14,776 nucleotides of DNA from JBDTSW01 sp039930945 (GTDB lineage: Bacteria > Actinomycetota > Thermoleophilia > Solirubrobacterales > 70-9). A program made the translations under genes and the position numbers. The DNA lies in NCBI GenBank assembly GCA_039930945.1, contig JBDTSW010000055.1:1-14776 (forward strand), written 5' to 3'. Positions within the stretch are counted from its first letter, which is position 1, and the number at the start of each line of letters is the position of its first letter. Positions 1-5,307 of this stretch are shown piece by piece. The notes beneath the pieces were generated by a model that worked only from the letters and a program-made list of their open reading frames with translations, made no database searches and was not told where the DNA came from.

Positions 1-31
1 GGAGCTGGGTGGGTAGACACCCCCAGCCTCC
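1..31 (-). terminator. Terminator-like hairpin downstream of the cytochrome c gene
   Basis: GGAG (1-4) can pair with CTCC (28-31), and CTGGG (5-9) with CCCAG (22-26), leaving one bulged C. This gives a strong GC stem starting 39 nt past the cytochrome c stop. The sequence that would hold a T-run lies outside the window, so this could equally be an RNA element of a neighbouring locus. An overlapping palindrome (GCCTCC-AA-GGAGGC, 26-39) competes for the same CTCC bases. Confidence 0.3.
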
Positions 32-69
32 AAGGAGGCCCGGATGAACAACGGGCTCGTTACTTACAC

Positions 70-495
70 CTAGGGGACGTCGGGCGGAGGCCCGCCACCA
101 TGCAGGTACGCGATCAGGTCCGGCATGTCGTCGCCCTGAAAGGTCGGAAACGGGATCCCCTCCTCCTTGAACGCAGCCGTCATCGCCGGCGTGTGATTCC
201 AGATCCTGCCGGTCATCAAGGCGATATCGGCGGCGGCCAGGTTCCCGGTCATGAAGTCGAGCGGCGGCGCGTCCTCGCCACCCCGACCCTCGAACTGATG
301 GCACATCGAGCAGCCCTGGCTGACGAACAATTCCCTTCCCTGAGTCGGATCCCCGATGCTGTCTGCGGAAAGGCTCTCGGTGGCGGTGTGCTCGTCGTCG
401 CCAGCGACCAGCAGCCCAATGACCAAACCGGCACCGACCAAAGCGAGCACGCCGAGCACAACCGAAACACGAACCGAGCCATGGACACTTCTCAT
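70..495 (-). CDS. Membrane-anchored monohaem c-type cytochrome
   Basis: This 141-residue protein has one N-terminal hydrophobic segment (about residues 10-32, Val/Leu/Gly-rich) and then a short linker. The c-type haem attachment motif CSMCH is at 62-66 (Cys62, Cys65, His66), preceded by the family-typical GRELFVSQG. The layout fits a single class-I cytochrome c domain outside the membrane, tethered by an uncleaved anchor. The sixth haem ligand is probably Met105 (HTPAM) or Met124 (GDDMPDLIAYL); the second sits in the usual C-terminal helix context. By analogy it would shuttle electrons in the respiratory chain, but the partner is not visible here. The ATG at 493-495 has no clear Shine-Dalgarno sequence. 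The gene lies 34 bp downstream of tRNA-Arg on the same strand. Family assignment is firm; physiological role is unknown. Confidence 0.88.
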   Translation of the reverse strand: MRSVHGSVRVSVVLGVLALVGAGLVIGLLVAGDDEHTATESLSADSIGDPTQGRELFVSQGCSMCHQFEGRGGEDAPPLDFMTGNLAAADIALMTGRIWNHTPAMTAAFKEEGIPFPTFQGDDMPDLIAYLHGGGPPPDVP

Positions 496-529
496 GCGAC
501 AACACTACCGGTAGCAGCCGCGCGTCGAG

Positions 530-603
<74 letters not shown>

Positions 604-607
604 CAGA

Positions 608-628
608 TGCCAGATTACGGCTCTGGCA
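608..628 (-). repeat. Perfect inverted repeat just 5' of tRNA-Arg
   Basis: TGCCAGA (608-614) and TCTGGCA (622-628) are perfect 7-bp arms around a 7-nt spacer. The structure sits 4 nt before the tRNA 5' end on the transcribed (minus) strand. It could be a precursor hairpin, a protein site or the end of another transcript; the sequence does not decide. Confidence 0.6.
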
Positions 629-717
629 CGCCGTTTCGGGGCTACCCGCGTCCGGCGCGGTTGCCGCTGCGAACTCGGCCTCGGAAACGATCGGTGAAGA
701 TGCCGTCAGAGGGACCC

Positions 718-732
718 TGGGCGCGGCGCCCA
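718..732. repeat. GC-rich inverted repeat in the gap between the tRNA and the SnoaL-like gene
   Basis: TGGGCGC (718-724) and GCGCCCA (726-732) are perfect 7-bp arms separated by one base. The short spacer makes it more like a dyad operator than a good RNA hairpin. No T-run follows on either strand. Confidence 0.45.
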
Positions 733-749
733 AAATGCTCTTGTTCGCT

Positions 750-767
750 TCCGAGCCGCTACTCGGA
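750..767. repeat. Inverted repeat TCCGAG-N6-CTCGGA
   Basis: These are perfect 6-bp arms at 750-755 and 762-767. The same arms, TCCGAG and CTCGGA, form the core of the longer palindrome at 4447-4464 upstream of galT. Confidence 0.45.
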
Positions 768-822
768 CAGCCTGCGTTCGGAATCCGCTGCGCCCCTCGT
801 CCAGCCGCGAACCGCCCCGCAA

Positions 823-846
823 CCCGCCGGGGCTCGCGCCGGCGGG
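823..846 (-). terminator. Probable hairpin terminator of the SnoaL-like gene
   Basis: CCCGCCGG (823-830) and CCGGCGGG (839-846) are perfect 8-bp arms around an 8-nt loop. The stem begins one base after the stop codon of the SnoaL-like gene. It is the strongest stem in this gap and sits where a terminator is expected. Only TTG follows it on the transcribed strand, so it lacks a proper U-tract. Confidence 0.45.
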
Positions 847-847
847 A

Positions 848-1243
848 CTACGACCAGAACTCGTCCCAAGCGTGGAGGTCGTAGAAGTGCTCCCGACCGT
901 CAGTGATCCGGCCGTCCTCGACCTGGAAGACGATGCAGCAGTCAACATCCAGGCGCTTGCCGTCTCGCTCCCCGCTGTTGTGATGAATGCCGACCACGCG
1001 GCCGTCATCATCTGCAAGCAGGTGCCGCAATTCCGCCCGGAAGCTCCCTCCGGTCTCCCCGCCATACCGGCCGAATTGGGCAAAGCTCGCCTCGCGGCCC
1101 TCGTGGTCGCCGGCCAGTGAGCTTCGCCCCGGCGTGTGCCACGAGCCGTTCTCGTCGAAGAGTTCGGTGAGCGTCTCCATGTCGGCCGCGTTGAAGGCCT
1201 CGTAACCGCGCCGTACTACCGCAGCGTTTTCGGCTGCTCCCAT
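848..1243 (-). CDS. SnoaL-like / nuclear transport factor 2 (NTF2)-fold family protein
   Basis: This 131-residue protein shows the usual SnoaL-like pattern. An N-terminal helix reads AAVVRRGYEAFNAADMETLTELFDEN (residues 7-32). WHTPGRSSLAGDHEGREA follows, then an antiparallel sheet (FRAELRHLLADDDGRVVGIHHNSGERDGKRLDVDCCIVFQVEDGRI). It ends DGREHFYDLHAWDEFWS, which matches the common closing WRxFyDxxxxDEFW pattern. The family is a cone-shaped alpha+beta fold used by small enzymes and ligand binders. Substrate cannot be assigned, and family membership alone does not prove catalysis. The ATG start is well supported by AGGAGGG five bases upstream. The protein has no signal peptide, so it is probably cytoplasmic. 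The gene lies 69 bp after the small winged-helix gene, and a strong stem follows its stop. Confidence 0.88.
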   Translation of the reverse strand: MGAAENAAVVRRGYEAFNAADMETLTELFDENGSWHTPGRSSLAGDHEGREASFAQFGRYGGETGGSFRAELRHLLADDDGRVVGIHHNSGERDGKRLDVDCCIVFQVEDGRITDGREHFYDLHAWDEFWS

Positions 1244-1248
1244 CGCTT

Positions 1249-1255
1249 CCCTCCT
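1249..1255 (-). promoter_or_regulatory. Strong ribosome binding site of the SnoaL-like gene
   Basis: The minus strand reads AGGAGGG, then AAGCG, then ATG. A near-consensus Shine-Dalgarno sequence with 5-nt spacing fixes the start at 1243. Few genes in this window have one this good. Confidence 0.8.
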
Positions 1256-1312
1256 GCTCGCTGCTGTCAGTGCAGGTGCGACGATACTTCTTCCTACCCG
1301 CGTTGGGGTGGG

Positions 1313-1519
1313 TTAGGAGGCGGTCAGGCGGAAGCGGCCGGTGCCGTCCTTGTCGTCGCCGACCTTCTCCAGGCTTCCCGCCTGGCGGGCGGCCTTGAAG
1401 CCCTGCTTGAGCTGCTTGCGCTCGACCTTGAGCTGGCCGGCCAGGTCGGCGCGGGTGAAGTCGTCCTGTCCGAGGTCCTTCGCTGCGCTGACTACCTGGT
1501 CTTCGGTGATCTCACTCAT
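1313..1519 (-). CDS. Small helix-rich protein, possible winged-helix DNA binder (68 aa)
   Basis: The protein begins MSEITEDQVVSAAKDLG and continues with DDFTRADLAGQLKVERKQLKQGFKAARQAGSLEKVGDD, ending GTGRFRLTAS. The pattern is helix, then xFTRADLAxQLxVxRKQLKxGFKAARQAGxL, then a short beta hairpin. This resembles a minimal winged helix: helix-turn-helix at about residues 20-45 and a wing at about 49-66. It is rich in Lys and Arg and has no cysteines or membrane segment. I do not recognise a named family. The start at 1519 is chosen over an in-frame GTG at 1564 because GAAGGAG lies four bases upstream, and the extra 15 residues would have no ribosome site. It could be a nucleoid or regulatory protein; the fold is inferred, not demonstrated. 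Confidence 0.72.
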   Translation of the reverse strand: MSEITEDQVVSAAKDLGQDDFTRADLAGQLKVERKQLKQGFKAARQAGSLEKVGDDKDGTGRFRLTAS

Positions 1520-1523
1520 CTTG

Positions 1524-1530
1524 CTCCTTC
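1524..1530 (-). promoter_or_regulatory. Ribosome binding site deciding the start of the 68-residue protein
   Basis: The minus strand reads GAAGGAG-CAAG-ATG. This favours initiation at 1519 rather than the in-frame GTG 45 bases upstream. Confidence 0.75.
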
Positions 1531-1538
1531 GTTTCAGC

Positions 1539-1555
1539 CCTCGCTTGTCGCGAGG
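1539..1555. repeat. Inverted repeat in the leader of the 68-residue protein gene
   Basis: CCTCGC (1539-1544) and GCGAGG (1550-1555) are perfect 6-bp arms with a 5-nt loop, 19 nt upstream of the ATG and just above the ribosome binding site. It could be an operator or a leader hairpin. There is no T-run, so it is unlikely to be a terminator of the upstream gene. Confidence 0.4.
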
Positions 1556-1617
1556 TACAGACACCGTAGCGCAGGGGCCCGTGCCCGCCCGCAGCCGAGA
1601 GCCGGGAGCGGACGCGC

Positions 1618-2289
1618 CTACTCGGCGTCGTCGTAGAGGCTCTCGCGCGCCAGCTTGGTGACCCGGCTGTCCCAGAGATGGATCTCCAGGAAGTGGTCGT
1701 CGCCGAAGCCGTGGACGGCGTCGACGGCGACCAGGGTGAAGCGGCCGTCGTTGATCGCGGCCTGGTCGAGGACCTGCTCGTCGAGCTCGGCGGTGGCCGC
1801 GACCGCACCCCGCACCAGGGGTAGCCCCCAGATGAGCGTGACGTCGCCGCCGCGGCCTCCGTCGCCGCGCCAGGTGCCGATCACGTCGTCGTTGAGGTCG
1901 ATCCGCCAGTCGGGGTTGTCGTCGGCGGTGACATCGGTGAAATCTGCATTCGTGCGCAGATCCGCCGGCTCCTCGGAGTCGTCGGGGCGGGAGAAGGAGA
2001 CGTGCCCGAAGAACTCGACCCGGTCGGCATCCTCGGCCGGCGACTCGCCGTTGTCGCCCTCGGTGACCGTGCCCCGTGCGGTCACGGGCACGTAGACACG
2101 CCCGCCCCAGCCGCGCTCCGGATACCAGCGCAGCGTCTCGGGGTCGAGCCGCTGGCCGGCCTCGCCTGTGAGCGCCTCGCAGGCGGCGGCGAAGTCGGCC
2201 GCGAGGCGCTCGGAGAAGCGGCCGTACGGACGCTTCTCCTGTGGAGCGTCGGCGATGAAGCGGGGATACGGGCGACCGGTGGGTGGCAC
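1618..2289 (-). CDS. Unrecognised conserved-looking soluble protein (223 aa)
   Basis: I do not recognise this protein. Residues 1-45 are a basic, Pro/Arg-containing start leading into a helix (RPYGRFSERLAADFAAACEAL). Residues 55-110 look beta-rich, with aromatic and glycine turns (LRWYPERGWGGRVYVPVTARG, VEFFGHVSFSRPDD). A strongly acidic linker follows, then a second beta-rich part (DWRIDLNDDVIGTWRGDGGRGGDVTLIWGLPLV) and a helix-plus-strand end (HFLEIHLWDSRVTKLARESLY). There is no signal peptide, membrane segment or cysteine. The start is GTG at 2287-2289 with only a weak ribosome site. It lies 12 bp after cupin gene 1 on the same strand, so it is probably co-transcribed with galT and the cupins. 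Consistent codon use makes it a real gene; no function should be assumed. Confidence 0.75.
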   Translation of the reverse strand: MPPTGRPYPRFIADAPQEKRPYGRFSERLAADFAAACEALTGEAGQRLDPETLRWYPERGWGGRVYVPVTARGTVTEGDNGESPAEDADRVEFFGHVSFSRPDDSEEPADLRTNADFTDVTADDNPDWRIDLNDDVIGTWRGDGGRGGDVTLIWGLPLVRGAVAATAELDEQVLDQAAINDGRFTLVAVDAVHGFGDDHFLEIHLWDSRVTKLARESLYDDAE

Positions 2290-2301
2290 GAACGGAGCAG
2301 G

Positions 2302-2859
2302 CTATCGGGGCGAGGGCGCGGGCCGGCCCTGCGGCGGCCAGCCGAGGAGCGCGGGGGTCTCCTCGCGATCGACGTGCGCATAGGCCCGCTTCGGGTCATC
2401 GGTGGCCGCGGGCACCGAGGCGCCATGCCGAGCGGCCAGGGCGCTGACCGGATAGTGGACCGAGTCGAACTCCGGCCCGCGCCTGCCGACCATCAGGATC
2501 GCGCAGGGGCCGGCGCCGGCGCCAACGATGATGTGGTCGACCCCGGGCGGGCAGTGAAAGAAGTCCCATTGGCGCAGGGGCCGCTCCTGCTCCTCGACGA
2601 GGAGCAGGCACTCGCCGTGGAGCACGAGGAACGCTTCCTGCGCCTGCTCGGAGTGGTACATGCCGTTCGGCTCGCCTGGGTTCAGCAAGTGGACGTTGAT
2701 CCCGAACTGGGGAAACTCGATCTCGTCGGACTCGAGGGGGATGAAGGCGCCGAGGTCGGGAGTGCGCGCGCCGGCGGCATCGGCGAGGTTGACGACGAAC
2801 CAGCCGTCCGACGCCGCGACCTTGCCGCTCTCGGTGGCGCGGAGCGCGGCTTCCCCCAT
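2302..2859 (-). CDS. Cupin-domain protein (first of two paralogues by coordinate)
   Basis: This 185-residue protein has a single small-barrel cupin domain. Motif 1 is at about 66-83 (NGMYHSEQAQEAFLVLHGE, with His69, Glu71, Glu75 and His81 as candidate metal ligands). Motif 2 is at 98-110 (WDFFHCPPGVDHI: Asp99, His102, Pro-Pro-Gly, His109). The domain starts with DGWFVVNLADA, and a 40-residue tail follows the barrel. It is clearly homologous to its neighbour at 2871: by my count 40 of 59 residues match between MYH and LMVG. Cupins bind a divalent metal and act as isomerases, epimerases, oxygenases or sugar-binding proteins; the substrate is unknown. The ATG at 2857-2859 has a modest GGGA ribosome site and lies 11 bp after the neighbour's stop. 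A much longer in-frame reading upstream is out of register with galT and is rejected. Confidence 0.87.
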   Translation of the reverse strand: MGEAALRATESGKVAASDGWFVVNLADAAGARTPDLGAFIPLESDEIEFPQFGINVHLLNPGEPNGMYHSEQAQEAFLVLHGECLLLVEEQERPLRQWDFFHCPPGVDHIIVGAGAGPCAILMVGRRGPEFDSVHYPVSALAARHGASVPAATDDPKRAYAHVDREETPALLGWPPQGRPAPSPR

Positions 2860-2870
2860 CGCTTCCCGGC

Positions 2871-3359
2871 TCACTCGCTGGGCGGCCAGAAGGGCTGGCG
2901 GGGCTCGAAGCCCGAGGGCTTGCCTGCGTAGGCCTCGGCCCGATCCGTGGTCTCGGCCTCGACCGAGGCGCCGTAGCGCGCCGCAGCCATACTCACGGGG
3001 AAGCGCAATCCCTGCTCTTCGCCGAGGCGGGCACCGACCATCAGCACCGCGCAGGGCCCCTCCCCGGCACCAACCAGCACGTGAGCCGTCCCCGGCGGCA
3101 GGTGGACGAAGTCCCAGGCCCGAAGCGCTCGCTCGGTGTCGTCGACGATCAGCGTGGCCTCGCCGTGCAGCACGAGGTAGGCCTCCTGCGCGGCCTCGGC
3201 GTGGTACATCGAGGCCGGCTGGCCCGGCTCCAGCCAGCGGACGTTGACCCCGAGCTGCTCGAAGCCGCCGTCGGCCCCCTCGAAGATGACGCCCGAGCCG
3301 AAGTCGGCGTGGCGGAACGCCTGCGCCTCGGCGAGGTTGACGACGAACCAGTCGGACAC
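2871..3359 (-). CDS. Cupin-domain protein (second of two paralogues by coordinate)
   Basis: This 162-residue protein is nearly all one cupin barrel. It opens SDWFVVNLAEA. Motif 1 is at about 50-67 (SMYHAEAAQEAYLVLHGE; His53, Glu55, Glu59, His65) and motif 2 at 82-94 (WDFVHLPPGTAHV; Asp83, His86, His93). Core metal-ligand positions match its paralogue, while the loops around residues 18-36 and 112-122 differ; that is where substrate contacts usually lie. Start is GTG at 3357-3359, 9 bp after the galT stop, so it is probably translated from the same mRNA. Divergent loops on a shared scaffold suggest the pair accept different ligands or form a heterodimer; both ideas are inference. It lacks the extra N-terminal 17 residues of the paralogue. 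Confidence 0.87.
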   Translation of the reverse strand: MSDWFVVNLAEAQAFRHADFGSGVIFEGADGGFEQLGVNVRWLEPGQPASMYHAEAAQEAYLVLHGEATLIVDDTERALRAWDFVHLPPGTAHVLVGAGEGPCAVLMVGARLGEEQGLRFPVSMAAARYGASVEAETTDRAEAYAGKPSGFEPRQPFWPPSE

Positions 3360-3368
3360 GAGGCGAGC

Positions 3369-4418
3369 CTAGCCCGAGAGCGCGGCCCGCAGATCCGACG
3401 CGGCCCGCTCGGGCGGGTAGACGTTGATCTCGACTCCAGTGCCGAGCTCGAAGGAGGCGCGCACCCTCAGCCGCGGCAGCAGGTCGATATGCCAGCAGAA
3501 CTCCTCGGCCCCGCGGGGCGCGGTCCGCACCCAGAGGTTGAGCTGAGGCAGCTCGCCGAAGGTCGCGGCCAAGGCCCGCATCGCGGTCGCGATCATCGCC
3601 GTGCCCACCTCGCCGTCGTGCTCGAACGAGGGCGCCGGACGACGGGGGATCAGCCGCAGCTCGAAGGGCGAACGCGAGGCCCATGGGGCGACGAGCAGGG
3701 AGTCGTCGTCGACCGCGACCAGCCGCTCGCGGCGGCGAACCTCCTCGGTGGCGACGTCGGCGAGCAGATGGGAGCCCATCGTGCGCTCGTGGTAGGCGGC
3801 GGCGCGCTCGCGCTCGCGGGCGATCTCGGCGGGGACGAAGCGAAGCGCATAGAGCTGGGCGTGGGCGTGCTCGATCGAGGCGCCCGCGCCGGGGCCCTCG
3901 TTGACGATCAGGTGCACATAGCCAGCGTCGGGGTGGGCGCGCATCCGCTCGCGCCAGGCGGCGACCGCCGTCGCCAGGCGCCCGGGCGCCAACTCCGAGA
4001 CTCGCGTCAGGTGCTCGGGGCAGTTGACGATCACCTCGTGGGCGCCGGCGGCCGGCTGGGAGGCGAACAGGCTGGGCTCGGCGCCGCGGCGGCCGGCGGC
4101 GAGCGGATCGACCGAGCTGGCGAGGCCGGTCTCCGGGGGAGAAGTCGCCGCGGTCCCCTCCCCTGCCAGCACCGGGTAGAGGTTCGGGACCGCCCTGGCC
4201 GTCCATCCCGGCGAGTCGGGCTCGCCGCCGCCCGAGCGGTCGGCCCACAGTTCGGGCGGGGTGCGATCCTCGCGTCCCTCGCAGAACGGGCAGGTCTGGG
4301 CGGCGTCCGGCCGCCGGCGCGGGGAGGTCGGCTCGAAGGCGTCCGGGCGCTCGGCGCGGCCCGGGGCGAGGATCGCCCGCAGCCCCGTCAGCTGGTCTAT
4401 CCGCACCTCCGGCGACAT
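3369..4418 (-). CDS. galT: Galactose-1-phosphate uridylyltransferase family protein
   Basis: Counting from the ATG at 4416-4418 the protein has 349 residues, normal for bacterial GalT. Zinc-type ligands match the family: CPFC at 43-46, His127 (GAHEVIV) and His184. The active site is HAHAQ at 184-188, so His186 is the expected nucleophile that carries UMP. FCWHIDLLPR (308-317) matches the conserved C-terminal half. GalT swaps UMP between UDP-glucose and galactose-1-phosphate in the Leloir pathway. The active site reads HAHAQ rather than the classical HPHxQ, so a related hexose-1-phosphate or nucleotidyl specificity is possible. I prefer this start because RIDQLTGLRAILAPGRAERP begins where homologues begin. 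An in-frame TTG at 4493 adds 25 residues but has no ribosome site and would place a palindrome inside the gene. No galK or galE is nearby. Confidence 0.85.
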   Translation of the reverse strand: MSPEVRIDQLTGLRAILAPGRAERPDAFEPTSPRRRPDAAQTCPFCEGREDRTPPELWADRSGGGEPDSPGWTARAVPNLYPVLAGEGTAATSPPETGLASSVDPLAAGRRGAEPSLFASQPAAGAHEVIVNCPEHLTRVSELAPGRLATAVAAWRERMRAHPDAGYVHLIVNEGPGAGASIEHAHAQLYALRFVPAEIARERERAAAYHERTMGSHLLADVATEEVRRRERLVAVDDDSLLVAPWASRSPFELRLIPRRPAPSFEHDGEVGTAMIATAMRALAATFGELPQLNLWVRTAPRGAEEFCWHIDLLPRLRVRASFELGTGVEINVYPPERAASDLRAALSG

Positions 4419-4446
4419 CCTCTCAGGGAGCCGAAGGCGACCGGTG

Positions 4447-4464
4447 ATCCGAGCTTGCTCGGAT
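4447..4464. repeat. 8-bp-arm palindrome upstream of galT
   Basis: ATCCGAGC (4447-4454) and GCTCGGAT (4457-4464) are perfect arms with 2 nt between them, or 7 bp with a 4-nt loop as RNA. It lies 28 bp before the galT ATG. No T-run follows on the minus strand, so terminator function is doubtful; operator or leader hairpin are alternatives. Confidence 0.6.
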
Positions 4465-4495
4465 TCGTCCGGTGTCGCCGGGCTAGAGCTCAAGT

Positions 4496-4512
4496 CTGAC
4501 CCGGCAGGTCAG
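4496..4512. repeat. Inverted repeat CTGACC-N5-GGTCAG
   Basis: These are perfect 6-bp arms at 4496-4501 and 4507-4512, the middle of three dyads in the gap between the SPFH gene and galT. Confidence 0.5.
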
Positions 4513-4524
4513 CACTCAGTGTCC

Positions 4525-4537
4525 GCGACTTCGTCGC
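4525..4537 (-). repeat. Short hairpin at the SPFH gene stop
   Basis: GCGAC (4525-4529) and GTCGC (4533-4537) flank a 3-nt loop, overlapping the last base of the SPFH stop codon. It could stabilise the 3' end of the nfeD-SPFH message. It is too short to call a terminator. Confidence 0.35.
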
Positions 4538-5307
4538 TAGCCCGAGCCGGAGCCAGAGCCGTCATGAGGCACGAACGCCTTGAGGATGTCGAGCGGCAGC
4601 GGGAAGACGATCGTCGTCGCCTCGTTGCCCATCTCCAGCAGTGTCTGCAGATAGCGCAGCTGCAGGGTGGCCGGGTTCTTGCCGATGATCTCGGCCGCCT
4701 GCGAGAGCTTCTCGGAGGCCTGAAACTCGCCGTCGGCGGCGATCACCTTGGCGCGGCGCTCACGCTCGGCCTCGGCCTGGCGGGCGATCGCCCGCTGCAT
4801 CTGCTGGGGAAGCTCGACGTCCTTGACCTCGACCGTCGAGACCTTGATCCCCCAGGGCTCGGTCTGCTCGTCGATGATCTGCTGCAGCTCGAGGTTGAGC
4901 CGCTCGCGCTCGGCCAGCAGCGAGTCCAGCTCGGCCTTGCCCAGCACGGAGCGCAGGGTGGTCTGGGCGATCTGCGAGGTGGCGAGGAGAAAGTTCTCGA
5001 TCTCGGTGACGGCGCGGTTCGCGTCGATCACTCGAAAGTAGACGACGGCGTTGACGCGGACGGTGACGTTGTCCTTGGTGATCACCTCCTGCGGAGGGAC
5101 GTTCAGGGTCACCGTTCGCAGGTCCACCCGGACCATTTGGTCGACGATCGGGATCATGAGGATCAGGCCGGGGCCCTTCGGCGCGATCAGCCGCCCGAGG
5201 CGAAACATCACCCCGCGCTCGTACTCGCGAAGGATCCGCACCGCCGAGGCGACCAGGATCAGAACCAGGATCGCCACCACCGCGACGATCGCTACGCCCA
5301 CACTCAT
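4537..5307 (-). CDS. SPFH-domain protein of the slipin/stomatin family
   Basis: This 256-residue protein has an N-terminal membrane helix (residues 2-24) followed directly by the SPFH domain. The domain start ILREYERGVMFRLGRLIAPKGPGLILMIPIVDQMVRVDLRTVTLNVPPQEVITKDNVTVRVNAVVYFRV is very typical of bacterial slipins. A coiled-coil region rich in Ala/Glu/Arg spans about 163-205 (QMQRAIARQAEAERERRAKVIAA), then QASEKLSQAAEIIGKNP and a short C-terminal part. Such proteins oligomerise on the inner face of the membrane and organise lipid/protein microdomains. The adjacent nfeD is the standard genomic partner: its TAG stop is followed immediately by this ATG, with GGAAGGAG eight bases upstream inside nfeD. 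An oddity is the GSGSGSG C-terminal tail, probably flexible. Confidence 0.93.
   Translation of the reverse strand: MSVGVAIVAVVAILVLILVASAVRILREYERGVMFRLGRLIAPKGPGLILMIPIVDQMVRVDLRTVTLNVPPQEVITKDNVTVRVNAVVYFRVIDANRAVTEIENFLLATSQIAQTTLRSVLGKAELDSLLAERERLNLELQQIIDEQTEPWGIKVSTVEVKDVELPQQMQRAIARQAEAERERRAKVIAADGEFQASEKLSQAAEIIGKNPATLQLRYLQTLLEMGNEATTIVFPLPLDILKAFVPHDGSGSGSG

Noticed and set aside
2302..4248. A 648-codon open frame on the minus strand covering galT, cupin 2 and cupin 1
   Set aside because: Only the last 185 codons are a real protein (cupin 1). The upstream part is Arg/Ala/Gly/Pro-rich shadow of galT and cupin 2 in another frame.
4419..4493. TTG start adding 25 residues to GalT
   Set aside because: There is no ribosome site, homologues begin near the later ATG, and it would place the 8-bp palindrome inside the coding region.
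3081..4499. A 472-codon plus-strand frame opposite galT and cupin 2
   Set aside because: It is low-complexity antisense translation, with no ribosome site and no recognisable domain.
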